From positions 1-19,067 of the forward strand of contig DATKYB010000073.1 in assembly GCA_035528715.1 (NCBI GenBank): a DNA stretch of 19,067 bases. Direction: 5' to 3'. Made by a program: the position numbers and the translations under genes. Each line of letters starts with the position of its first letter. The stretch's first letter is position 1. This document shows, in pieces, positions 6,276 through 14,105 of this stretch. The notes beneath the pieces were generated by a model. That model was given only the letters and a program-made list of their open reading frames with translations. It ran no database searches and was not told the DNA's origin. The DNA comes from Nitrospinota bacterium. Its GTDB lineage: Bacteria > JADFOP01 > DATKYB01.

Positions 6276-7475
6276 TTAAGAACCCTTTATGGCTTCAGCA
6301 AATTTTGCCCCGAATTCTTCTCCCTTTTTAAGGTCGTCCTTGGTTGGCGAACCAGTAAACTCAAAGGAATCGATTAATTCCCATTTTAGGGGTTCGATAA
6401 TTTTTTCAAATTCCCTTTGTGCGCCCCCGCTCCATCCAAAACTTCCAAATCGAGCAACCTTTTTATTAATAATCCTCTTTCGGTTAACAATATCCAGAGC
6501 ATGAGCCATCAAAGGAAAGAGTTTATTCTCGTAAGTTGGTGCTCCAATCATCACCCCTCTTTTTGTCCAGAGTGAAGGGAGAATATAACTCACCGGGGTT
6601 CTTGCTACATCAAAGATCTCTAAGGGAACCCCAGCACAAGATATGCCGTGTGCTACAGCATTCATCATCTTTTCAGTATTACCATACATGGAACCATAAA
6701 TGAGGGTGATACCGGCCTCTCCATCTCCTGTGGAATATTCAGCCCATTTTTTATAGAGATCAATGATTCGTTTTGGATCTTTTCGCCAGATAAGCCCGTG
6801 AGAAGGGGCAATGATATCGATCGGAAGCCCCTTTAGCTTCTTAATGGCATTCAGCACCATCTGGCTGAATATCGCTACTATATTAACATAGTAACGAAGC
6901 GCCTCTCTCTCATAAAAATAAAAATCAGTGCATTGATCATCAAAGATCCCGCCTCGAAGGGCTCCGTATCCGCCAAAGGCATCGCAGGAGAAAAGAATAC
7001 GATCGGCTTCTTCATAGGTAACGATTGTTTCTGGCCAGTGCACAAAAGGTGCTGAAAAAAACTTGATTGTCCTCTTACCCAAAGAGAGGGTCTCCCCATC
7101 TTCTACAACCTTTACATTTTCAGTTATGCCATAAAACGATTCAAGCATCTCCTTCATCTTCTGCGAACCGAGAATCGTAGCGTTTGGAGCAACACGCCTG
7201 AAGGTTCTTACCATCCCAGAATGGTCCGGCTCCAAATGATTCATTACAACATAATCAACCTTAGAAACATCGGTGACCTCATCGATTTGAGCTAAAAATT
7301 CATCTGTCTTTAATGATTTTATCAGGTCGATAACGGCCGTTTTTTCATCGTTTATGAGATAAGAGTTATATGAGACCCCTTCATGAACAATCGGCCATAG
7401 ACCCTCAAAAAGGTCGGTAGTTCTGTCATTAGCTCCTACCCAATAAACATCAGGTTTTATCTTTACTGCTGGCAC
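6276..7475 (-). CDS. fprA: FprA-type (A-type) flavodiiron protein
   Basis: At 399 residues this is a standard class A flavodiiron protein: an N-terminal metallo-beta-lactamase-like diiron domain, then a flavodoxin domain from about residue 255 (GSMYGNTEKM). The diiron ligands are all present: H80, E82, D84, H85 (HLEPDH), H146 (FVHWPE), D165 (CDAFGG) and H226 (PSHGLIW). The family reduces O2 to water and/or NO to N2O, protecting anaerobes. The start is GTG at 7475 with AGAGGAAG upstream; no nearby ATG fits. It lies 38 bp after the lipoprotein and 24 bp before the SDR. An electron donor (rubredoxin) is not encoded next door. Confidence 0.96.
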   Translation of the reverse strand: MPAVKIKPDVYWVGANDRTTDLFEGLWPIVHEGVSYNSYLINDEKTAVIDLIKSLKTDEFLAQIDEVTDVSKVDYVVMNHLEPDHSGMVRTFRRVAPNATILGSQKMKEMLESFYGITENVKVVEDGETLSLGKRTIKFFSAPFVHWPETIVTYEEADRILFSCDAFGGYGALRGGIFDDQCTDFYFYEREALRYYVNIVAIFSQMVLNAIKKLKGLPIDIIAPSHGLIWRKDPKRIIDLYKKWAEYSTGDGEAGITLIYGSMYGNTEKMMNAVAHGISCAGVPLEIFDVARTPVSYILPSLWTKRGVMIGAPTYENKLFPLMAHALDIVNRKRIINKKVARFGSFGWSGGAQREFEKIIEPLKWELIDSFEFTGSPTKDDLKKGEEFGAKFAEAIKGS

Positions 7476-7513
7476 AATGAGTTCTTCCTCTCAAAAGTTT
7501 TACCCAAAAAGAT

Positions 7514-7948
7514 TTACTCCTTGTTCTCTTTTACTTTTAACTCCAACCTGTCTCGAACCTCTTTTAAAATACTGTTCTCTGTTTTCCCATCCGATTTTAT
7601 AGGTGTCCATTTTTTAGAAAGAAATGACTTTTGTGCCTCAAGATGGCTGCTTATATCGATTTTTATGCCCTCATCAACAGTTTTAAGCTTTATATTTAAC
7701 TTAATCCTTCTCTTCTCTTTGAAAAAGACATACCAGTCTGTATCTATCACTCCTTTTTCTTTATCAATCAACACAACAGGATATTCTTTAACAGTCAATA
7801 ACAAAGCCTCAAAGACATCATCCCAGCTTCCCTCAAAGGTCATTGAAGTGGGAAAGGAAACCTCTTTTTTTATTTCAGGCTTCGTACCTCTACAGCCAAC
7901 AATAAAAATAACAAAAAAAATAAAAATGAAGAATTTCTTATTCTTTAT
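7514..7948 (-). CDS. Small lipoprotein, BamC-like in part; apparent ATA start
   Basis: The frame encodes a lysine-rich start (KNKK), a run of Phe/Ile/Val, and a lipobox ending IVGC with the lipidated C19, then a soluble domain of about 125 residues (WDDVFEALLLTVKEYPVVLIDKEKGVI and so on). The WD-x-V-F, IDKEKGVI pattern recalls BamC/NlpB-type domains; this is a weak resemblance. No ATG, GTG or TTG lies between the upstream in-frame stop and the lipobox. ATA at 7948-7946, followed by AAG AAT AAG AAA, sits exactly where a lipoprotein ATG would be. The first ATG, at 7843, would remove the signal peptide. Length from ATA is 144 residues. It lies 71 bp after the phosphofructokinase. Confidence 0.68.
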   Translation of the reverse strand: MKNKKFFIFIFFVIFIVGCRGTKPEIKKEVSFPTSMTFEGSWDDVFEALLLTVKEYPVVLIDKEKGVIDTDWYVFFKEKRRIKLNIKLKTVDEGIKIDISSHLEAQKSFLSKKWTPIKSDGKTENSILKEVRDRLELKVKENKE

Positions 7949-8019
7949 ATTTCTTAAAAATGAAAAAATTTTTTATCCCCAATCTCTCTTAAGAAAACCG
8001 AAGAATTCTTATCAAATTT

Positions 8020-9222
8020 TCATTCACTGGCCATGATAAAGAGCGGTTTAGATTCGAAGCTCTTATAATGTGGGCGTAAGCGCTCTGTATCATAATATTT
8101 ATCAATATCAACGACCTTCTTATAACTCGTCACTACATCAATGGGCGCGTTATCATATCGTCCATTCTTCAATATAACAAGGCGACCATGAACACCTTTA
8201 AGGATTAAATCTAAGGCTAGATTACCATAAGCCATCGGTACAATCGAATCAATAGAATCCGGATCGCCAGATCTCACGAGATAGCCTAATCTCTGATTAA
8301 TAACATTGATTCGTTTATTGTTATTATACTTAGGAGAAAGCTCTTTCAATTTATTGGAGATAAGGTCACCAATGCCACCTAATTTTTTGTGGCCGTAGGC
8401 ATCTTTTTCTTGACTCTCAAAAACCATCTCAGCACCCTTAAACATAGCTCCTTCTGATACCAGTACCACCGAATACTTACTGGGATTAGTGAAGCGATCT
8501 TTAACCATAAGCTCGGTTAAGCGTTCAATATCAAATTTATACTCAGGAATGACACACCGATTAGCCGCACCAGCCATTGTGGGAAGCAGAGCAGTAAAGC
8601 CAGCGTAACGACCGAACACCTCAATAACCAGAAATCTCTCAAGGGAACCTGCTGAGGTTCTCAGACGGTGCGTCATCTCAATGGTTCTGGTAACACATGT
8701 GCTAAACCCAATACAATAATCTGTTCCTGGCACATCATTATCCATGGTCTTAGGAATAGCGAGAACTCTAACACCTTCCTTATGAAGTCGAGCCCCATAG
8801 CTAAGGGTATCATCGCCACCAATAGGGATAAGGTAATCAACACCTAAAAAATCCAGATTTTTTAAGACATCAGGGGTTAGGTCATTTATTCCTTTCGTAT
8901 ATTTATCTCTTAGGTGATGTGGAACATTAATTTTAGGCACATGGCTTGGACGCGTTCGAGAGGTATGCAAAAAAGTCCCACCTGTTCTCCCGACTTTATT
9001 AACGAGCTCTTCTGTCAGAACCTGATAATTGCCGGAGTTATCAGCGTCCTTGTCAGGTACAATCTCAATCATACCTCCCCAACCACGATTAATTCCAATG
9101 ACCTGACAACCTTCTCGTAGAGCGCGAATCGTAACTGCCCGAATCGCTGGATTGAGTCCTGGAACATCACCACCACCAGTTAAAATTGCAATGATTCCCT
9201 TTTTCTTGCTAATGTTACTTAT
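8020..9222 (-). CDS. pfp: Phosphofructokinase, PPi-dependent type by active-site residues; apparent ATA start
   Basis: From ATA at 9222 the product has 400 residues. The N-terminus is fully family-like: GIIAILTGGGDVPGLNPAIR (nucleotide/PPi loop), then INRGW. Other motifs are IGGDDT (135-139), PKTMDND (157-163) and VFGRYAG. Asp at the second acid of GGDD (D138) and Lys in PKTMDND (K158) are the residues linked with pyrophosphate rather than ATP as phosphoryl donor; ATP enzymes usually have Gly at both sites. The reaction is the reversible conversion of fructose 6-phosphate to the 1,6-bisphosphate. Starting at the internal ATG (9072) would delete the first 50 residues, including the GGGD loop, so it is rejected. 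AAGGAGG lies 6 bases before ATA. Confidence 0.92.
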   Translation of the reverse strand: MSNISKKKGIIAILTGGGDVPGLNPAIRAVTIRALREGCQVIGINRGWGGMIEIVPDKDADNSGNYQVLTEELVNKVGRTGGTFLHTSRTRPSHVPKINVPHHLRDKYTKGINDLTPDVLKNLDFLGVDYLIPIGGDDTLSYGARLHKEGVRVLAIPKTMDNDVPGTDYCIGFSTCVTRTIEMTHRLRTSAGSLERFLVIEVFGRYAGFTALLPTMAGAANRCVIPEYKFDIERLTELMVKDRFTNPSKYSVVLVSEGAMFKGAEMVFESQEKDAYGHKKLGGIGDLISNKLKELSPKYNNNKRINVINQRLGYLVRSGDPDSIDSIVPMAYGNLALDLILKGVHGRLVILKNGRYDNAPIDVVTSYKKVVDIDKYYDTERLRPHYKSFESKPLFIMASE

Positions 9223-9228
9223 GATAAT

Positions 9229-9235
9229 CCTCCTT
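9229..9235 (-). promoter_or_regulatory. Ribosome binding site that fixes the ATA start of the phosphofructokinase
   Basis: AAGGAGG on the minus strand is a near-perfect anti-16S match. Six bases (ATTATC) separate it from ATA at 9222-9220. No ATG, GTG or TTG lies in frame between here and the conserved LTGGGD motif. Confidence 0.8.
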
Positions 9236-9317
9236 CTTTAGTTTTTCGTTATCATTTATAATAGAATTAATGGTCTTTTATATAGAGAAAGGTTTGTATA
9301 TAAGAGCCAACTCGATT

Positions 9318-9346
9318 AATATAATCACTCGTCCCTCTTTTATCAA
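9318..9346 (-). promoter_or_regulatory. Candidate sigma-70 promoter for the pfp operon
   Basis: TTGATA (9346-9341) and TATATT (9323-9318) on the minus strand are spaced by 17 bases. The implied leader is roughly 90 bases. The divergent plus-strand promoter begins only 14 bp away. Confidence 0.55.
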
Positions 9347-9359
9347 ATTTAAAATAATC

Positions 9360-9388
9360 TTACAACAAAAATCTAAATGTGGTAAAAT
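9360..9388 (+). promoter_or_regulatory. Candidate sigma-70 promoter for the methyltransferase operon
   Basis: TTACAA (9360-9365) and TAAAAT (9383-9388) with a 17-base spacer, about 56 bases before the methyltransferase ATG. Confidence 0.55.
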
Positions 9389-9444
9389 ACAGCAAAAAGA
9401 AAGAAACCTATCTTATGTTTAATTTAAATAAAATCGGTTAACTT

Positions 9445-10158
9445 ATGAAAAAAATAAAATATAAAACAAGGGAGATTATTGCTTCTCCATCTCAATCTTT
9501 AAAAGAAGATCCTCTATCAATAAATTCAACCCTTAAAAAGTTAATTACGTCAGAAAAAATTAAAAAGATGACTATATTAGACGTGGGTTGTGGAAGAGGA
9601 AGACTGATGTTTAATATTGCACCCTATGCCAAAAAGGTAGTTGGAATAGATTTATCTAAAAAAGAGATTGATGCAGCTAAGAAATATAAGGCTGCAAATA
9701 GTATCAATAATGTTCAGTTTATTCATGGAGATGCGGAGAGGGTGGATTATCTATCTTTAACCAATGAATTGGATATGATCATCTCCAATCTGTGCATGTC
9801 AGATATCACTATCAAACGATCATATGATGCTCTACAAAAAAGGCGATGTTTAATTTTTGCAGCATTTCATATCGACCAGTGGAAAGAGACAAAGAAAATA
9901 TCACCATTTTCTTATGATGAGGATCATATGAAAAAGGTCCTTTTCGATACTGGTTTTGAAATAGAACATATAACCGTTGAAAAGGAGATTGTAAAATTTA
10001 AAAATCTCAAAGATGCATTAGATTTCTTCCAGAAAAACAAAAAAATGATGGAAAAATTCAAAACGGATGAACGCTGGCAGAATATGATGGGATATCTCCA
10101 AGAGGGAGGAAGATCATTCACATATAAGAGCCATTTCATCATTAAGGCTAGAAAATAG
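9445..10158 (+). CDS. Class I SAM-dependent methyltransferase
   Basis: The 237-residue product carries the methyltransferase motif I ILDVGCGRGRL (residues 44-54), an acidic end of strand beta-2 (VVGIDLS, D69), and a GDAERV segment (motif II region). The fold is that of the methyltransferase_11/25 group acting on small molecules. The substrate is not known. No clear Shine-Dalgarno precedes the ATG. The gene is the first of three closely packed plus-strand genes: the dikinase-like gene starts 27 bp after its stop. The link suggests methyl transfer to the same compound, or a related one, handled by the dikinase-like enzyme; this is inference. Confidence 0.85.
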   Translation: MKKIKYKTREIIASPSQSLKEDPLSINSTLKKLITSEKIKKMTILDVGCGRGRLMFNIAPYAKKVVGIDLSKKEIDAAKKYKAANSINNVQFIHGDAERVDYLSLTNELDMIISNLCMSDITIKRSYDALQKRRCLIFAAFHIDQWKETKKISPFSYDEDHMKKVLFDTGFEIEHITVEKEIVKFKNLKDALDFFQKNKKMMEKFKTDERWQNMMGYLQEGGRSFTYKSHFIIKARK

Positions 10159-10185
10159 CCTCTTTCTTTATTGCTGGGTATCTCT

Positions 10186-12927
10186 ATGTCCAGATATCTT
10201 TTGGGGCTAAAAAAAAATCAGAAATATTATCCAAGCCTTGCAGGGAATAAAGCTTTCTATCTCAATTCTCTTGTAGATATGGGGTATGAGGTTTCCCCAT
10301 TCTTTTGTATTACAACCCAAGCTTATTTAGACTTTTTAAAAGAAACAGGTCTTTTAACCCACGTAAAGAAATTCTATGCTGGCCATCTCCATACAGAGGA
10401 GATACAATATTTCCTTTCTATTGCTAAAGAATTAAGATATTCCATCCTTTCTCAATCCTTTCCTCCAACAATTGAAAGAGACATACTGGATGGTCTTAAA
10501 GAATTCAAGAATAAAACGAGAAATGATATCTCTCTCGCTATCAGGTCTTCAGCTATACAAGAAGATACCTCAACCATTTCTATGGCCGGTCAATTAAAGA
10601 CCTTCCTCAATGTATCAGTAAATTCTGAAAGAGAGATAATAGAGAAGATTAAAGAATGCTGGGCCTCCCTTTGGAAAGAACAGGTTATTAAATACCTGAT
10701 CATAAGACAAGAAATCAATAAAGGAATCCCTTCTATGGGGGTTATCATACAGGAAATGATTGAATCAGAGATTTCAGGGGTCATGTTCACGTTTAATCCT
10801 GTAACACATGCCGAAGAAATCATTATCGAAGGGGTATGGGGTCTCGGTCTCCCATTGGTGAAAGGCAAGGTCAATCCTGATAGCTTTACTTTAGATAAAA
10901 AAGGTCCCTCCATTGAGATAAATTCCTCTGGGAAACAGCAATTCATGACATATAGAGATAAGGAGGGATCCCTTAGGGAGATCCCTGTTCCGCTGGAAAA
11001 AAGGAAAGAGAAGGTCTTAAGCGTATCCCAACTGAGAACATTGTCTCAGATGGCTATACAAATTGAGGAACATTTTAAATCTCCTCAGAATATTGAGTGG
11101 GCATTGAAAGAGGATCGATTTTATTTCCTCCAGACAAGACCCCTCACCATAATGATGAATATATCTGAACAAGAGTCAATAGCCATTGAGAGCCAGAGAG
11201 AAAAAAAAGAACCTACAAAAGAGAAAAGAGAGGATATTGAGAAGATATGGACAAGACATTTTTTTGATGAAAGATTCCCTAAACCAATCTCCCCTTTAAG
11301 CTGGTCTATCTTAAAAGAACTTTTAGAAAGAAGGGCTTTTGTTGATCCTCTTAAGTATCAAGGTTTTTATGATGCCCATCGATACAAAATAACTGAACTT
11401 TTTTATGGACGTCCCTATACAAACCTCAAGGTCTTTTATAAGCTCTTTTACTACTATCCATCATTTCTTATCTCAAAGGATACAGAAAGGTTTTTCCCTT
11501 CAAAGGAATACCTTCCATATAACGACAGAAGATTCCCATGGTTAAACATAGACTTCGTCTTTTCTTCCGTAAAGACCCTAGCAAAAGACCACAACTGGAT
11601 CATACCGATTCATTTCAAAAAATGGGATTCATTTCTTGAAGAATATATAAAAACTCTCAAAGAACTTAAAGCTATCAACCTCTCTGATCTCTCTCATAAA
11701 GACCTTTTCTCTAACTTTACAAAAACAAGGGTCCTGGTTAGTGAGTTCTTAAAGATTCATCGATGGAGCATCACCTATGCAGATATTCTTTATCATCTTT
11801 CCCTTCATCTCATAAAAAAGCGGGGGCTGGAAGAAAACCTGCTCCGCACCACCCTTTTTCAACTCTCTGATAAAAAGAATATGACGATAGAAATAGACAG
11901 AGAGATAAAAGAACTGGCAGAAATCGTATTATCGTCTGACATTCTCAAACATTTTTTTATCGAATATGAACCTCAAGTTCTCTTAAAAAAACTGAGTGAA
12001 GTTGGAGAAAGTCAAAATTTCCTCAAAAGATTTAGAAATTTCTTGGATAGGTATGGTCACAGGTCAAACAGCCTAGATATCTTTTATCCTACATGGAAAG
12101 AGGATCAGGGATATGTTATTGGTATAATAAAAAAATTAATAGTGACAAACAGAAAAGAAAAGAAACCGTATAATGAAAAAATTGATATTTCTAATAAAAA
12201 AGAGCTAAAAAATCGCCTTTCTTTTAGTTTTTTTGATAAAATATTTCCTCTTCGTTTCATCTTATTTAAAAAACTGATTAACTGGACCCAGACATTCATC
12301 CTTCTCAGAGAAAACCAGCGCTTTTATTGGCAAATGTCCATGGCTTATATGAGAAAGATCGTTCTCGAAATGGAAAGACGCCTTTCTTTGGAAGACAAAG
12401 GTATTGACAAACCGAATGATATCTTCTTTCTTAAGATTCAGGAAATCTATGAGCTCCTTATGGGAGAGGGAAAAAAGGAAGATTTTAGCGATGTGATTAT
12501 GAGAAGAAGATCAGAGTGGTCTCAAAACAAATCTATTGATGCCCCATCACTTATTATACTAGAAGAGGGCAAAGAAAGAGAATTCTCTGTTGAGGTAGGT
12601 GAAAAAGACATACTTAAAGGAATGGGGGTTAGTTCGGGAAAGGCTACAGGCAACGCACGTGTTCTCAGAGATTTAAAAGATTACAGCGAATTAAAAGAGG
12701 GGGATATACTGGTTACATTGAGTATTGACCCTGGGTGGATTCATATTCTTTCGATGGTCTCCGGGCTGGTTCTGGAGGTTGGCGGATTATTGTCTCACGC
12801 TTCAATCATAGCCAGAGAGCTTGGAATCCCTTCGGTTGTAAACATTGATAAGGCAACCCAGAGGATATCTACTGGGCAAAAGATTTCTATAAATGGAAAA
12901 GAAGGATTGGTAGAGTTTCTGAAATGA
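10186..12927 (+). CDS. PEP-synthase/rifampin-phosphotransferase-like dikinase
   Basis: From ATG 10186 the product has 913 residues. Residues about 15-321 form the ATP-grasp domain of pyruvate phosphate/water dikinases (AGNKAFYL; RSSAIQEDT; SGVMFTFNP; a closing FYFLQTRPLT). A long middle region (about 325-790) has no motif I recognise. The C-terminus is the swivelling phosphohistidine domain, with GVSSGKATGNARV, ILVTLSIDPGW, then EVGGLLSHASIIARE and H871 as phospho-acceptor. The PEP/pyruvate TIM barrel of true PEP synthase is absent. ATP domain, middle domain and C-terminal His domain is the rifampin phosphotransferase (Rph) order, and the DPGW...GLVLEVGGL stretch is especially Rph-like. It probably transfers the ATP beta-phosphate to a small molecule; rifamycin is only one option. 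A TTG at 10171 would add five residues; neither start has a good ribosome site. Its stop overlaps the next ATG. Confidence 0.87.
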   Translation: MSRYLLGLKKNQKYYPSLAGNKAFYLNSLVDMGYEVSPFFCITTQAYLDFLKETGLLTHVKKFYAGHLHTEEIQYFLSIAKELRYSILSQSFPPTIERDILDGLKEFKNKTRNDISLAIRSSAIQEDTSTISMAGQLKTFLNVSVNSEREIIEKIKECWASLWKEQVIKYLIIRQEINKGIPSMGVIIQEMIESEISGVMFTFNPVTHAEEIIIEGVWGLGLPLVKGKVNPDSFTLDKKGPSIEINSSGKQQFMTYRDKEGSLREIPVPLEKRKEKVLSVSQLRTLSQMAIQIEEHFKSPQNIEWALKEDRFYFLQTRPLTIMMNISEQESIAIESQREKKEPTKEKREDIEKIWTRHFFDERFPKPISPLSWSILKELLERRAFVDPLKYQGFYDAHRYKITELFYGRPYTNLKVFYKLFYYYPSFLISKDTERFFPSKEYLPYNDRRFPWLNIDFVFSSVKTLAKDHNWIIPIHFKKWDSFLEEYIKTLKELKAINLSDLSHKDLFSNFTKTRVLVSEFLKIHRWSITYADILYHLSLHLIKKRGLEENLLRTTLFQLSDKKNMTIEIDREIKELAEIVLSSDILKHFFIEYEPQVLLKKLSEVGESQNFLKRFRNFLDRYGHRSNSLDIFYPTWKEDQGYVIGIIKKLIVTNRKEKKPYNEKIDISNKKELKNRLSFSFFDKIFPLRFILFKKLINWTQTFILLRENQRFYWQMSMAYMRKIVLEMERRLSLEDKGIDKPNDIFFLKIQEIYELLMGEGKKEDFSDVIMRRRSEWSQNKSIDAPSLIILEEGKEREFSVEVGEKDILKGMGVSSGKATGNARVLRDLKDYSELKEGDILVTLSIDPGWIHILSMVSGLVLEVGGLLSHASIIARELGIPSVVNIDKATQRISTGQKISINGKEGLVEFLK

Positions 12928-13748
12928 ATCTCTTAAATAGATTGGACAGTTCTCATTTTTTAGGTTTTAGGATTTGGGAATTTTCTTTCAAAAGCCTATT
13001 AAGAGAATATGGCCCTTTATTTACAAGAAAGATTCTCTTAAAACATCCTCTTAAATCATTTCATGGTTTTGTTTCTTATGGAAGAATAAGACAAAAATTA
13101 TCAGAGAGGGAAACAATAGACTTCTTAAATGGATCCAAAAAGGCCTTTTTAAACAATCTTATAGAAAAGAATCAAAGGATACTTGTTGCTGCGGGATATT
13201 GCCAGAAGCCCATAAAAAATAATGAAAGCTCTAAAGGGTGTCCCTCTGGACAGTTTAATCATGACTGCCTCTATCTATCTCGCCTTGATTTGAAAAGCAG
13301 TAAAGAAGATTATCCTGACCCTGTTTGCAAAACCTGCGATATAGGTGTTTTGGGTAAAAAGGCACTTCATGCAGGTGGATACATACATATTATGACCTCA
13401 GCCAAGGATATTATTTATGACATATTCTTGCCATCAATCACCCAAAAGAGATTCAAAAATGCCATTTTTTTGCTCTGTCCTTATTCAGCAGAAGCAATTA
13501 TTCTTCCCCTGATGATATGTGATATCAAGAGCATACTGGTTAAATACAGAGAAGGTCAATGCAACGACTTTGAAGACTTCACACTTGCTGATAAAGGGTC
13601 AAAAAGAGAAAGGACATTTGTGGATAAAAGCGCCCTAGACGAAATTAATAATATGCTTGATTATATAAGCTCCTTTTATGAAAGAAAATCCTCTCCCCAA
13701 TATACAAGATTTGAAATGATCGGTAATGTATTTGTCCCTAAAAACTAA
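12924..13748 (+). CDS. Cys-cluster protein, DUF116-like
   Basis: The 274-residue product starts in an ATGA overlap with the dikinase stop, so translation is probably coupled. Five cysteines cluster at C93, C106, C115, C135 and C138, the last pair in VCKTCDIGVLGKKALHAGGY. That pattern, the following IHIMTSAKDII and LLCPYSAEAI stretches, and the late GQC resemble the DUF116 family as I remember it (Cys-rich, likely Fe-S or Zn). The resemblance is distant. No signal peptide or sure membrane segment is seen. Its place as third gene of the operon implies work with the methyltransferase and dikinase. I cannot assign a reaction. Confidence 0.7.
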   Translation: MNLLNRLDSSHFLGFRIWEFSFKSLLREYGPLFTRKILLKHPLKSFHGFVSYGRIRQKLSERETIDFLNGSKKAFLNNLIEKNQRILVAAGYCQKPIKNNESSKGCPSGQFNHDCLYLSRLDLKSSKEDYPDPVCKTCDIGVLGKKALHAGGYIHIMTSAKDIIYDIFLPSITQKRFKNAIFLLCPYSAEAIILPLMICDIKSILVKYREGQCNDFEDFTLADKGSKRERTFVDKSALDEINNMLDYISSFYERKSSPQYTRFEMIGNVFVPKN

Positions 13749-13764
13749 GACTTTATTAGAAAGC

Positions 13765-13795
13765 AAAAGACCCCTTTAATAAAAAGGGGTCTTTT
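13765..13795 (+). terminator. Strong rho-independent terminator of the methyltransferase-dikinase operon
   Basis: A perfect 13-bp stem, AAAAGACCCCTTT and AAAGGGGTCTTTT, closes a 5-base loop (AATAA) 17 bp after the last stop codon. With T and A tracts on both sides it can act in both directions, also serving the convergent zinc-ribbon gene. Confidence 0.9.
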
Positions 13796-13823
13796 AAAGC
13801 TTCTATAATATTTAACTTTTTAT

Positions 13824-13976
13824 TTATTTTCTGCAGTCTGGACAGAATCTCATGTAAGCTGGTGTTCCTGCGTCTACGTCGCCACAACCTTCCTTGGCCT
13901 GCAGTTCTGAAGTCACATCTTTGTAAGTGTACTCCTTACCACACTTTTCACAGTTGTTGGTGATTTCCTCAGCCAT
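13824..13976 (-). CDS. Small zinc-ribbon protein (50 aa)
   Basis: The product begins MAEEITNNCEKCGKEY and ends RFCPDCRK: two CxxC knuckles about 35 residues apart, the pattern of a single zinc ribbon or rubredoxin-like metal site. An extra Cys lies in EGCGD. AAAGGAG precedes the ATG, and a good promoter lies upstream. Such short zinc-ribbon proteins are common in anaerobes and have no fixed function. It stands alone between the operon terminator and the citrate synthase gene. Confidence 0.82.
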   Translation of the reverse strand: MAEEITNNCEKCGKEYTYKDVTSELQAKEGCGDVDAGTPAYMRFCPDCRK

Positions 13977-14000
13977 CTTTCTTCTCCTTTCTTAATAGAA

Positions 14001-14015
14001 ATTTAATAATTATCA
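14001..14015. promoter_or_regulatory. Possible Fur/PerR-family operator
   Basis: ATTTAAT-A-ATTATCA (plus strand) matches 11 of 14 bases of the 7-1-7 Fur-family pattern TGATAAT-N-ATTATCA. It overlaps the expected transcription start of the zinc-ribbon gene, just after its -10 box. AT-richness of the region makes chance matches likely. Confidence 0.35.
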
Positions 14016-14021
14016 TTAATT

Positions 14022-14050
14022 AATATATAATCAAGAAAGGATATCGTCAA
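14022..14050 (-). promoter_or_regulatory. Sigma-70-type promoter for the zinc-ribbon gene
   Basis: TTGACG (14050-14045) and TATATT (14027-14022) on the minus strand, 17-base spacer, about 46 bases upstream of the ATG at 13976. Confidence 0.6.
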
Positions 14051-14067
14051 GTCTTTCTATTTTTTTT

Positions 14068-14099
14068 CGGATCAGAAGCTAAAAAAATCCGGTTTTTTT
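14068..14099 (+). terminator. Terminator-like hairpin with no plus-strand gene before it
   Basis: CGGAT (14068-14072) and ATCCG (14087-14091) frame a 14-base loop and are followed on the plus strand by a T tract. Read on the minus strand, the hairpin lies just after the citrate synthase stop but is flanked by A runs. It may be a weak end signal for citrate synthase mRNA or the end of an unseen plus-strand transcript. Confidence 0.3.
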
Positions 14100-14105
14100 A
14101 AATAC

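Noticed and set aside
7514-7843. Lipoprotein starting at the ATG at 7843
   Set aside because: The same frame upstream encodes a clear signal peptide and lipobox (IVGC), and no ribosome site precedes 7843.
8020-9072. Phosphofructokinase starting at the ATG at 9072
   Set aside because: It would lose the first 50 residues with the LTGGGDVPG substrate loop; the strong ribosome site lies before the ATA at 9222.
8914-9120. Plus-strand frame opposite the phosphofructokinase N-terminus
   Set aside because: No ribosome site or recognisable protein; it is a shadow of the conserved coding strand.
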